A stretch of 9,481 nucleotides of DNA from Pseudomonadota bacterium. Its GTDB lineage: Bacteria > Pseudomonadota > Alphaproteobacteria > Sphingomonadales > Sphingomonadaceae. The translations under genes and the position numbers were made by a program. This document shows, piece by piece, positions 1 through 6,539 of this stretch. The notes beneath the pieces were generated by a model. That model was given only the letters and a program-made list of their open reading frames with translations. It ran no database searches and was not told the origin of the DNA. Position 1 is the stretch's first letter. Every line of letters begins with the position of its first letter. The stretch lies in assembly GCA_023432995.1 (NCBI GenBank), contig JAEZES010000284.1, positions 1 through 9,481 on the forward strand, written 5' to 3'.

Positions 1-908
1 TCGCCGAGCCCGGGCGGCTCGGGGATCCGGCCGCGGTCGGCGCGGCGCTGGCCGAAGAGGCGCGGGCGCGCAAGGCGGCGGGCAAGCGGCTGCATCTCGG
101 CGTGGTCCATCGCTACTCGAGCCACAACTACATGCTGCGCTACTGGCTCGCGGCCTCGGGCATCCGGCCGGACGAGGACGTCGAGATCGTCACCGTCGCG
201 CCGCCGTTCGTGGCCGACGCGATGGAGACCGGCGAGATCGACGGCGCCTGCGTCGGCGAGCCGTGGAACAGCGCCGCGGTGGCGCGCGGGGTCGGCGTGA
301 TCGTGCTGGCCACGGCGCAGATCTGGCGCCGCGGAGTCGAGAAGGTGCTGGCGTTCCGCGCGCCGGTGCTCGAGGCGCGCCGTCCGGCCGCCGAGGCGCT
401 GATCCGGGCGATGCGCAAGGCCGGCGCGCACTTCGTCGACCCGGCCAACTGGGAGGCCAACGCCGCGATCCTCGCGCGGCGCGAGTACATCGACGCCGAT
501 CCCTCGCTGATCCTCAACGCGATCTCCGACCGGCTGGTCCTGCTGCAGGGCGCGCCGCCGGTCGCCTATCCCGACTTCATGTTCCAGCACCGCGAGGCGG
601 CCAACTTCCCGTGGGTCAGCCAGGCCGAGTGGCTCTACACCCAGCTGGTCCGCTGGGACCATCTCGCCTATTCGCCCGAAGATGCCGCAGCCGCGGCGCG
701 CGTGTTCCGGCCCGACGTTTACCGCAGTGCCCTCGCCGGGACCGGGGACCTGCTGCCCGGGGCCAGTTCCAAGGTCGAGGGCAGCCTCGCGCGGCCGACC
801 GCGGTGACTGCGCAGCAGGGCTCGATGATCCTGGCCAACAACACCTTTTTCGACGGCCGGTCGTTCGATCCCGACGACATCGAAGGGTACATCGAATCGT
901 TCGGTTGA
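1..908 (+). CDS. nasS: Nitrate-binding sensor/solute-binding protein of the NasS/NrtA/CmpA family, 5' end missing
   Basis: The frame is open from nucleotide 3 to the TGA at 906-908, giving 301 visible residues; the ATG at 102 is internal because family-like sequence continues upstream of it. Family hallmarks are SSHNYMLRYWLAASGI near visible residue 40, then VEIVTVAPPFVADAM and IDGACVGEPWN, which form part of the ligand-binding fold of cytoplasmic NasS and periplasmic NrtA/CmpA. NasS senses nitrate/nitrite and holds the ANTAR antiterminator NasT inactive when ligand is absent; NrtA feeds an ABC importer. The N-terminus is outside the window, so a signal peptide cannot be checked. NasS is preferred because no ABC permease or ATPase follows, transport here is by MFS and FNT proteins, and two NasT-type leaders lie downstream. 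nasT would be expected just upstream. Family assignment is firm; the NasS role is inference. Confidence 0.8.
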   Translation, partial: AEPGRLGDPAAVGAALAEEARARKAAGKRLHLGVVHRYSSHNYMLRYWLAASGIRPDEDVEIVTVAPPFVADAMETGEIDGACVGEPWNSAAVARGVGVIVLATAQIWRRGVEKVLAFRAPVLEARRPAAEALIRAMRKAGAHFVDPANWEANAAILARREYIDADPSLILNAISDRLVLLQGAPPVAYPDFMFQHREAANFPWVSQAEWLYTQLVRWDHLAYSPEDAAAAARVFRPDVYRSALAGTGDLLPGASSKVEGSLARPTAVTAQQGSMILANNTFFDGRSFDPDDIEGYIESFG

Positions 909-917
909 GCCCTCTTC

Positions 918-966
918 TTGCTGCACCGCAAAAAGTATCTTTACGCGGGTGCAGCAAATCGGTTAC
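918..966 (+). promoter_or_regulatory. Conserved box upstream of the first nitrate leader (probable promoter/operator)
   Basis: TTGC-TGCACC-GCAA at 918-931 followed by an A run and GT (to 936) recurs almost exactly at 6366-6385. AAATCGGTTAC at 956-966 is identical to 6403-6413. Spacing from box start to block start is 38 nt here and 37 nt in the second copy. A weak -35/-10 pair can be drawn as TTTACG (940-945) and TACGAA (964-969) with an 18-bp spacer. In this copy only, TTGCTGCACC (918-927) also has a perfect inverted partner GGTGCAGCAA (948-957). The box begins 9 nt after the upstream stop codon. Conservation is seen; promoter function is inferred. Confidence 0.5.
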
Positions 967-977
967 GAATCGGCGCA

Positions 978-1053
978 GCGGAAGCCGCCCCCAACGTCGC
1001 GGGGCGAACAGGCTTCCGCGGTTCGTATTAGTCCAGCGTGGCAACGAAGCCGC
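978..1053 (+). promoter_or_regulatory. ANTAR (NasT-type) antitermination leader RNA, copy 1
   Basis: A perfect 9-bp stem pairs 978-986 with 1011-1019. Inside it, 987-992 pairs with 999-1005 (one bulged C at 1000) and closes a hexaloop AACGTC (993-998) with A at position 1 and G at position 4. That A1/G4 pattern is the known signature of RNA hairpins bound by ANTAR proteins such as NasR, NasT and EutV. AGCGTGGCAACG (1035-1046) starts 42 nt after the hexaloop start, as in copy 2. A second pairing, 1018-1025 with 1045-1053 with one bulged G, would capture the 5' arm of the terminator and act as the antiterminator. AGCGTG could be the second A1/G4 hexaloop, but its own closing stem is weak. Confidence 0.7.
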
Positions 1054-1092
1054 CCGATTGGGTCCTCCGGGACCAGGTCGAGGCGGCTTTTT
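1047..1092 (+). terminator. Intrinsic terminator (attenuator) ahead of the nitrate transporter
   Basis: AAGCCGCC (1047-1054) pairs perfectly with GGCGGCTT (1082-1089), followed at once by T residues through 1092. The apex holds a nested perfect stem, GGTCC (1061-1065) with GGACC (1070-1074), closing a TCCG tetraloop. The terminator ends 32 nt before the transporter start codon, so it acts in the leader of that gene and not at the end of the upstream gene. Its 5' arm overlaps the antiterminator pairing. Confidence 0.85.
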
Positions 1093-1124
1093 CGCGTTGT
1101 CCGCTCGCGAAGGGGAATGCGCCG

Positions 1125-2369
1125 ATGACAACGACCGCGAGTTCACCTGAGGCCGACCGACCGTCGGGCAAGGCCTTCTGGCAGTGCGGGCACAGTCCCA
1201 CCCTGCTGGCGGCGTTCCTCTATTTCGACGTCTCGTTCATGGTCTGGGTCATGCTCGGCCCGCTTGCGCCGATCATCTCCGCCGAGCTCGGCCTCGACCC
1301 GGCCGAGAAGGGCCTGATGGTCGCGGTGCCGACGCTCGCCGGGGCGGTCCTGCGGCTGGTCAACGGCGTGCTGGTCGACCGGATCGGCCAGAAGACCACC
1401 GGCACGCTCAACCAGCTGATCGTGATCGCCGGGCTGCTCGTCGGCTGGTGGTTCGGAATCGACAGCTTTGCCGGGACGATCGCGATCGGCGTGATCCTCG
1501 GCTTCGCCGGCGCGAGCTTCGCGGTCGCGTTGCCGCTCGCCAGCCGGTGGTACCCGGCCGAGCACCAGGGCAAGGCGATGGGCCTCGCCGGGATGGGCAA
1601 TTCGGGCACCGTGCTCGCGGCGCTGTTCGCGCCGATCCTCGCCAAGTGGTTCGGCTGGAACGCGGTCATGGGGCTCGCGGTGATCCCGCTCGTCGTGGTG
1701 CTGGCGATCTACCTCGTGATCGCCAAGGACAGTCCCGACCAGCCGGCGCCGAAGCCGCTCTCGGCTTATGCCGAGGTGCTCAAGGTCGACGACGCCTGGT
1801 GGTTCATGCTGTTCTACGGCGTTACTTTCGGCGGCTTCGTCGGCCTGTCGAACTCGCTGTCGATCTGGTTCGTCGACAGCTTCGCGCTGAGCCCGGTCGT
1901 GGCCGGCTACTACACCGCCGCGTGCGTCTTCACCGGGTCGCTGGTGCGCCCGCTCGGCGGCGCGCTGGCCGACCGGTTCGGCGGCACGCTAACGCTGACG
2001 CTGGTCTACATCGTCGCCGCGCTGGTGCTGGCGATGATCGCCACCGGACCCGCGACGCTGCCGCTGGCGCTGACCCTGTTCGTCGTCGTGATGGGCTCGC
2101 TCGGGATCGGCAACGGCGCGGTGTTCCAGCTCGTGCCGCAGCGCTTCCGCCAGGAGATCGGCGTAATGACCGGCCTGGTCGGCTTCGCCGGCGGCTTCGG
2201 CGGGTTCTACCTCGCTTCGTCGCTCGGCTTTGCCCAGAAGTACACCGGCAGCTCCTCGGCAGGCTTCCTGATCTTCGCCGGCCTGGCGCTGGTGGCGCTC
2301 GCCGGACTGACCTTCGTCAAGGGTCGCTGGCGTTCGAGCTGGGTCGAGGCGAGCCGGGCGCGCATCTGA
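1125..2369 (+). CDS. narK: MFS nitrate/nitrite transporter (NarK/NasA type)
   Basis: This 414-residue inner-membrane transporter of the nitrate/nitrite porter family imports nitrate for assimilation. The two family signatures are clear: residues about 126-162 (GFAGASFAVALPLASRWYP, ending GMGNSGT) and about 324-361 (GSLGIGNGAVFQLVPQRF, continuing to GGFGGFYL). Arg77 in the second helix and Arg275 in RPLGGALADRFG fit the two substrate-binding arginines known in NarK. Length and hydrophobic pattern fit 12 helices, with a short hydrophilic N-terminus. The start is the ATG at 1125, preceded by AGGGGA at 1111-1116; an in-frame GTG at 1038 lies inside the leader RNA and would require translating through the terminator hairpin. 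As the first gene after leader 1, it should be induced by nitrate through NasS-NasT. Confidence 0.93.
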   Translation: MTTTASSPEADRPSGKAFWQCGHSPTLLAAFLYFDVSFMVWVMLGPLAPIISAELGLDPAEKGLMVAVPTLAGAVLRLVNGVLVDRIGQKTTGTLNQLIVIAGLLVGWWFGIDSFAGTIAIGVILGFAGASFAVALPLASRWYPAEHQGKAMGLAGMGNSGTVLAALFAPILAKWFGWNAVMGLAVIPLVVVLAIYLVIAKDSPDQPAPKPLSAYAEVLKVDDAWWFMLFYGVTFGGFVGLSNSLSIWFVDSFALSPVVAGYYTAACVFTGSLVRPLGGALADRFGGTLTLTLVYIVAALVLAMIATGPATLPLALTLFVVVMGSLGIGNGAVFQLVPQRFRQEIGVMTGLVGFAGGFGGFYLASSLGFAQKYTGSSSAGFLIFAGLALVALAGLTFVKGRWRSSWVEASRARI

Positions 2370-2377
2370 CGCCGCGA

Positions 2378-2403
2378 GCGGGGGCGGCCGCGCCCGCCCC
2401 CGC
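2378..2403 (+). repeat. Perfect 10-bp GC hairpin between transporter and barrel-protein genes
   Basis: GCGGGGGCGG (2378-2387) is the exact reverse complement of CCGCCCCCGC (2394-2403), with a 6-nt loop CCGCGC. It begins 9 nt after the transporter stop codon. No T run follows, so it is a poor intrinsic terminator. It may protect the 3' end of the upstream message, pause polymerase, or set the ratio of transporter to barrel protein. The rest of the 2370-2466 gap is C-rich with no other structure noted. Confidence 0.6.
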
Positions 2404-2466
2404 GCCCCCGTCCGCTCCGGAGAGGATGCCCGAATGGCGCACCAAGAGACGCCCAAGGGGAAAGAC

Positions 2467-3690
2467 ATGAGGACAGCCCGTTTCGCGGCCGGCGGCCTTG
2501 CCGCCGTCGCCGCGCTCGCCGCCACCGCGGCGCCCGGACAGGATTTCGGCGCGCCAGTGCCGATCGGCGAAGGCGTGACGCTCGACCCGATCTTCGCCGC
2601 GCGCCTGCGCTACGAAACGGTCGATCAGGACACGGCCGCTGCGAGCGCCGACGCTGTGACGGCGCGCGTGCGGGCGGGGCTCGAGCTCAAAGCCTCGGGC
2701 TTTACCGTGCTCGGCGAGGTCGAAGGCACGCTAGCGATCGTCGGCGACTACAACGACACGATCCCCGGCAACGGGGCCGAGCCGTTCCCGACCGTTCCCG
2801 ACCCCGAGAATGTCGAGCTCAACCGGCTGCAGGTCGGCTACATGCGGAACGGCACCGGGGCGACGATCGGCCGCCAGCGGATCGTGCTCGACAACGCGCG
2901 GTTCGTCGGCAACGTCGGCTGGCGGCAGAACGAGCAGACCTACGACGCGGCGCGCGGGCAGGCGAAGCTCGGCCCGATCGCGCTCGATGCGACCTACGCG
3001 ATCTCGCAGCGCACGGTGTTCGGGGCCGACAGCCCGAACGAGCATTTCGACGGCGACTTCGTGTTCCTGGCCGGCGGGGTCGACACCAGGCCGGTCGACG
3101 CCAAGGCCTTCGCCTACCTGATCGACTACGACACACGGGTCGCGTTTTCGAGCCAGACTTACGGCGGGCTGGTGAGCGGCGAGCTGCCGCTGGCCGGGAT
3201 CGGCAAGCTGACCGGCAGCGCGAGCTACGCGCGGCAGGCCGATCACGGCGCCAACCCGGTCGACTACGAGGCCGACTACTTCAATGCCCAGCTCGGCTTT
3301 GCGCTGTCCGGCGTCACGCTCGCCGCCGGCTACGAGGAGCTCGGCAGCGACCGTGGCGTCGCTGCGTTCCAGACGCCGCTGGCGACGCTGCACGCGTTCA
3401 ACGGCTGGGCGGACATGTTCCTGACCACGCCGCCGACGGGGCTGCGCGACTACTACGCGACGGTCGGGGCGACACTCGGCGTGCCGTTCCTGCACGGGCT
3501 CAAGGCGGACCTGACCTATCACCAGTTCGAGGCCGACTTCGGCGGGCTCGATTACGGCAGCGAGTGGGACGCCTCGCTCGGCTTCCGGGTCGGGCCCGTC
3601 GCGCTGCTGGCCAAGTACGCGAACTACGACGCCGAGGCCTTCGCGGCCGACACCGAGAAGTTCTGGCTCCAGGCCGAAGTGGCCTTCTGA
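2467..3690 (+). CDS. Outer-membrane beta-barrel protein, alginate-export/porin-like
   Basis: The 407-residue product begins with a signal peptide (MRTARF, then an Ala/Gly/Leu-rich stretch to about residue 23, cleavage near APGQD). The mature part alternates polar and hydrophobic residues with many aromatic, Gly and Asp positions and ends in AEVAF, the terminal Phe usual in outer-membrane barrels. GRQRIVLDNARFVGNVGWRQ and QTYDAARGQA resemble the alginate-export family porins of Sphingomonadales as remembered; no search could be run. The ATG at 2467 follows AAGGGG with good spacing; an in-frame ATG at 2434 would add 11 hydrophilic residues before the signal peptide and is less likely. Between two inner-membrane nitrate/nitrite transporters, it may be the outer-membrane route for those anions, which is inference. 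The next gene starts 17 nt after its stop. Confidence 0.75.
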   Translation: MRTARFAAGGLAAVAALAATAAPGQDFGAPVPIGEGVTLDPIFAARLRYETVDQDTAAASADAVTARVRAGLELKASGFTVLGEVEGTLAIVGDYNDTIPGNGAEPFPTVPDPENVELNRLQVGYMRNGTGATIGRQRIVLDNARFVGNVGWRQNEQTYDAARGQAKLGPIALDATYAISQRTVFGADSPNEHFDGDFVFLAGGVDTRPVDAKAFAYLIDYDTRVAFSSQTYGGLVSGELPLAGIGKLTGSASYARQADHGANPVDYEADYFNAQLGFALSGVTLAAGYEELGSDRGVAAFQTPLATLHAFNGWADMFLTTPPTGLRDYYATVGATLGVPFLHGLKADLTYHQFEADFGGLDYGSEWDASLGFRVGPVALLAKYANYDAEAFAADTEKFWLQAEVAF

Positions 3691-3706
3691 CGGGAGAATC
3701 GTTCCG

Positions 3707-4543
3707 ATGTCCTATCTCGCACCCAGTGAATTCGTGACCAAGATGGTCGACGCCGGCGAGGCGAAGATCTTCATGTCGACCAAGGACACGCTGATCCGCG
3801 CCTACATGGCCGGCGCCACGCTGGCGCTCGCCGCGGCCTTCGCGGTGACGATCAACGTCCAGACCGGGCAGCCGCTCGCCGGGGCGATCCTGTTCCCGGT
3901 CGGGTTCGTGATGCTCTACCTGTTCGGTTTCGACCTGCTGACCGGGGTGTTCGTGCTCGCCCCGCTGGCGGTGTTCGACAAGCGCCCCGGGTGCACCTGG
4001 GGCGGGGTGCTGCGCAACTGGGGGCTGGTGTTCACCGGCAACTTCGCCGGCGCGCTGACCACCGCGGTGATGATGGCGATCTACTTCACTTACGGCTTCT
4101 CGACCGAACCGAGCGAGGTCGGCAAGACGCTGGCCGGGATCGGCGTCGGCCGAACGCTCGGCTATGCCGAGTACGGCGCCGCCGGTTGGATGACGATCTT
4201 CGTGCGCGGCATGCTGTGCAACTGGATGGTTTCGGCCGGGGTCGTCGGGGCGATGATCTCGACCCAGGTCAGCGGCAAGGTCATCGCGATGTGGATGCCG
4301 ATCATGCTGTTCTTCTACATGGTCTTCGAGCACTCGATCGTGAACATGTTCCTGTTCCCGACCGCGCTGATGATGGGCGGCGAGTTCACGGTGATCGACT
4401 ACTTCTGGTGGAACGAGATCCCGACCGTGCTCGGCAACCTCGTCGGCGGGCTGACCTTCACCGGTCTGACGCTCTACGCCACGCACGTGCGGACCAGCCC
4501 GAGCCGCAAGGCGGCCGAGACCGCGCTGCAGCGCGTGGCGTGA
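3707..4543 (+). CDS. Formate/nitrite transporter (FNT) family channel
   Basis: A 278-residue integral inner-membrane protein with the six-helix FNT pattern. Visible marks are FGFDLLTGVF (residues 73-82, the broken-helix TG segment), RNWGLVFTGNFAGAL (103-117), CNWM (171-174) and FEHSIVNMF (207-215). His209 falls at the position of the central pore histidine of FocA and NirC. FNT proteins form pentamers conducting monovalent anions such as nitrite, formate or hydrosulfide; between a nitrate transporter and nirBD, nitrite is the likely substrate, handling either uptake or export of excess. The ATG at 3707 follows CGGGAGA at 3691-3697. The stop overlaps the GTG of the next gene (GTGA), implying translational coupling. 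Confidence 0.92.
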   Translation: MSYLAPSEFVTKMVDAGEAKIFMSTKDTLIRAYMAGATLALAAAFAVTINVQTGQPLAGAILFPVGFVMLYLFGFDLLTGVFVLAPLAVFDKRPGCTWGGVLRNWGLVFTGNFAGALTTAVMMAIYFTYGFSTEPSEVGKTLAGIGVGRTLGYAEYGAAGWMTIFVRGMLCNWMVSAGVVGAMISTQVSGKVIAMWMPIMLFFYMVFEHSIVNMFLFPTALMMGGEFTVIDYFWWNEIPTVLGNLVGGLTFTGLTLYATHVRTSPSRKAAETALQRVA

Positions 4544-6351
4544 CCGTGTCGGCGGCGAGGGCGGTTCGCGACGGACCGGACCGCCCTCCCCGTCCGGCCG
4601 GCCGGCTGGAGATCGCCCTCGGGCAGTATTCGACCGCCGGGGCGAAGTCCGAGAACCAGGACTTCCACGGCGCCCTCGTTCCCGAGGGCGCCGATCGGCC
4701 GACCAAAGGGATCGCCGTCGCGCTGGCCGACGGGATCAGCACCAGCCGGCTCGGCGCGACCGCGGCCGAGACCGCGGTCAAGAGCTTCCTGACCGACTAC
4801 TACTGCACCTCGCCCGCGTGGTCGGTGCGCACTTCCGCCGAGCGCGTGATCGCCGCGACCAACTCGTGGATGCACGCGCAGAACGCGCGGCACCGCCCGC
4901 GCGAGGAAGGCGAGAACCGCGAGCGCGGGGCGCTGATCTGCGCGTTCAGCGCGCTGGTGCTGAAATCGCGCATGGCGCACCTGTTCCACGTCGGCGACGC
5001 GCGGATCGCGTTGATCGCCAAGGGCCGTATCGAGCCGCTGACCGAGCCGCACCGCGTCGAGCTCGGGGGCGGCGAGAGCTACCTCGGGCGCGCACTAGGG
5101 GCGAACCGCGCGGTCGAGGTCGACTGCCGGCAGGTGCCGCTGCAACCGGGCGACCTGTTCATGCTCTCGACCGACGGGGTCCACGAGTTCGTTTCGGCGG
5201 CCGGGACGCTGGCGCTGACCGAGGAGGCGACCGACCTCGACGAGGCCGCGCGGGCGATCTGCGAGGCCGCGGCGGCGAACGGCAGCGGCGACAACCTGAC
5301 GGTGCAGCTGGTCCGCATCGAGGCGCTGCCGGCGGGCGACGCGGGGGAACTGCTCGGCGCCGGGCTGGCGCTGCCTCCCGCGCCGCGGCTCGCGGCCGGC
5401 GACCGCCTCGACGGCTACGCGATTCTGCGCGAGATTCACGCCGGCAGCCGCAGCCATGTCTACCTCGCGCGCGACGAGGCCGACGGGCGGCGCGTGGCGA
5501 TCAAGGTGCCTTCGACCGACCACGCGGCCGACGAGGGCGAGCTGACGGCGCTGCTGCTCGAGGACTGGGCGATGCGCCGGGTGTCGCACCAGAACCTGCT
5601 CGGCGCGGCGCCCGACCGCCCGCGCAGCTGCATCTACGCGGTCTCGCCCTTCGTCGAGGGGCAGACGCTCGAGCAATGGATGGCCGACAACCCGCGCCCC
5701 GGATTGGCGCAAGTGCGCGACGTCATCGGCCAGCTCGCCGCGGGGCTGCTGGCGCTGCACCGGCGCGAGATGCTCCACCGCGACCTGAGGCCACGCAACG
5801 TGCTCATCGACGGCGACGGGACCGTGCGGATCATCGATTTCGGCTCGGTCGAGGTCGCCGGCCTCGCCGAGCTGGCGCCGGGGCTCGCGAAGCAGGCGAT
5901 CTTCGCCGGCACCGTGCAATACGCCGCACCCGAGCTGTTCCTCGGCGAGCCCGCGAGCCCGCGCAGCGACCTGTTTTCGCTCGGGGTGATCGCCTACCAG
6001 ATGCTGACCGGCGCGCTGCCTTACGGACGCGGGGTGGCCGGAGCGAGCACCGCTGCGGCCCAGCGCAAGCTGCGCTACCGCCCGGCGAGCGAGCTCAATC
6101 CCGAAGTGCCGGGCTGGGTCGACGCGGCGCTGGCGCGGGCGCTCTCGATCGACCCGGCCCGGCGCTACCAGGAGCTGAGCGAGTTCACTTACGACCTCGC
6201 GCATCCCAACCCGGCGCTGGTGCCCGCGCCGAGGCCGCTGCTCGAGCGCGGCACTGCGCAGCAGTGGCGAATCGTCGCGCTGATGCTCGCCGTGGCGCTG
6301 GTGCTGGCGGTGCTCCGCTGGCCCGAATTCGGGTTGCTCGGATCGTCGTAG
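4540..6351 (+). CDS. Bifunctional PP2C phosphatase-Ser/Thr kinase with C-terminal membrane anchor
   Basis: 603 residues in three parts. The PP2C phosphatase (about 20-260) keeps its metal-binding acidic residues: NQD Asp41, ADG Asp64, GDAR Asp153, STDG Asp212, GDN Asp251. The kinase (about 290-555) has VAIK Lys322, HRD Asp415, DFG Asp433 and APE Glu465. A hydrophobic segment (about 578-595) near the end suggests a single membrane anchor with both domains in the cytoplasm. The Gly-rich loop is degenerate (HAGSRSHVY) and the catalytic loop reads HRDLRPRN, with Arg in place of the usual Lys. The frame stays open well upstream but that part is a shadow of the FNT gene; the GTG at 4540 overlaps the FNT stop, and GTG 4546 is an alternative. 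As far as I recall, such fusions recur in proteobacterial nitrate clusters with unknown targets; the neighbouring transporters are plausible substrates by context. Confidence 0.9.
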   Translation: MTVSAARAVRDGPDRPPRPAGRLEIALGQYSTAGAKSENQDFHGALVPEGADRPTKGIAVALADGISTSRLGATAAETAVKSFLTDYYCTSPAWSVRTSAERVIAATNSWMHAQNARHRPREEGENRERGALICAFSALVLKSRMAHLFHVGDARIALIAKGRIEPLTEPHRVELGGGESYLGRALGANRAVEVDCRQVPLQPGDLFMLSTDGVHEFVSAAGTLALTEEATDLDEAARAICEAAAANGSGDNLTVQLVRIEALPAGDAGELLGAGLALPPAPRLAAGDRLDGYAILREIHAGSRSHVYLARDEADGRRVAIKVPSTDHAADEGELTALLLEDWAMRRVSHQNLLGAAPDRPRSCIYAVSPFVEGQTLEQWMADNPRPGLAQVRDVIGQLAAGLLALHRREMLHRDLRPRNVLIDGDGTVRIIDFGSVEVAGLAELAPGLAKQAIFAGTVQYAAPELFLGEPASPRSDLFSLGVIAYQMLTGALPYGRGVAGASTAAAQRKLRYRPASELNPEVPGWVDAALARALSIDPARRYQELSEFTYDLAHPNPALVPAPRPLLERGTAQQWRIVALMLAVALVLAVLRWPEFGLLGSS

Positions 6352-6365
6352 CACCCGGTTCATCT

Positions 6366-6413
6366 TTGCTGCACTGCAAAAAAGTCTTGCCGGGAACGGC
6401 CAAAATCGGTTAC
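6366..6413 (+). promoter_or_regulatory. Conserved box upstream of the nirB leader (probable promoter/operator), copy 2
   Basis: TTTGC-TGCACT-GCAAA (6365-6380) with a longer A run and GT (to 6385) matches the first copy with one substitution and one extra A. AAATCGGTTAC (6403-6413) is identical to 956-966. A weak -35/-10 pair, TTGCCG (6387-6392) and TACATC (6411-6416), has the same 18-bp spacer as in copy 1. The long inverted partner seen in copy 1 is absent. It starts 14 nt after the kinase stop codon and indicates a separate promoter for nirBD. Confidence 0.5.
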
Positions 6414-6426
6414 ATCGCAGGCTGAA

Positions 6427-6504
6427 GCGGAACGGCTCGCCCAAAGGCGGGCGACGACAGCCGGACCGCGGATTCACAGGACATAGCGTGGCAATGGCGC
6501 CGCC
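6427..6504 (+). promoter_or_regulatory. ANTAR (NasT-type) antitermination leader RNA, copy 2
   Basis: TCGCCC (6437-6442) pairs perfectly with GGGCGA (6449-6454) around the hexaloop AAAGGC (6443-6448), which has A at position 1 and G at position 4. Outer helices extend it: 6433-6436 with 6460-6463, and 6427-6430 with 6466-6469. AGCGTGGCAATG (6485-6496) starts 42 nt after the hexaloop start, exactly as in copy 1. A competing stem, GCGG (6468-6471) with CCGC (6500-6503) plus ATT (6472-6474) with AAT (6493-6495), captures the terminator 5' arm. The equivalent stem in copy 1 has TTCG/CGAA here, so pairing is kept while sequence differs. Confidence 0.75.
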
Positions 6505-6539
6505 GGTTGGCCCTTCGGGGATCACCTGGCGGCTTTTTT
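6499..6539 (+). terminator. Intrinsic terminator (attenuator) ahead of nirB
   Basis: GCCGCC (6499-6504) pairs with GGCGGC (6528-6533), followed by six T (6534-6539). Inside, GGT (6505-6507) pairs with ACC (6524-6526), and CCC/GGG closes a TTCG tetraloop (6514-6517). It ends 28 nt before the nirB start, so it attenuates nirB. It also shares arms of the same sequence with the first terminator. Confidence 0.87.

Noticed and set aside
918..957. Inverted repeat as an intrinsic terminator for the upstream sensor gene
   Set aside because: The loop is 20 nt and no T run follows; its left arm coincides with a box conserved upstream of nirB, so a regulatory DNA site fits better.
1038..1124. N-terminal extension of the NarK-type transporter from GTG 1038
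   Set aside because: This GTG lies in the conserved AGCGTGGCAACG RNA block and the extension would be translated through the terminator. The ATG at 1125 has a good ribosome binding site.
263..1150. Plus-strand open frame overlapping the nitrate-binding protein and leader 1
   Set aside because: Arg/Gly-rich shadow frame that crosses the terminator; no recognisable domain.
3991..4539. Upstream extension of the phosphatase-kinase frame
   Set aside because: The translated sequence there is low-complexity Arg-rich and overlaps the well-supported FNT gene in another frame.
6317..6340. Sigma-54 (-24/-12) promoter before leader 2
   Set aside because: A TGGC and a TTGC are present but the GG-to-GC spacing is about 14 nt, not 10, and the site is inside the kinase gene.
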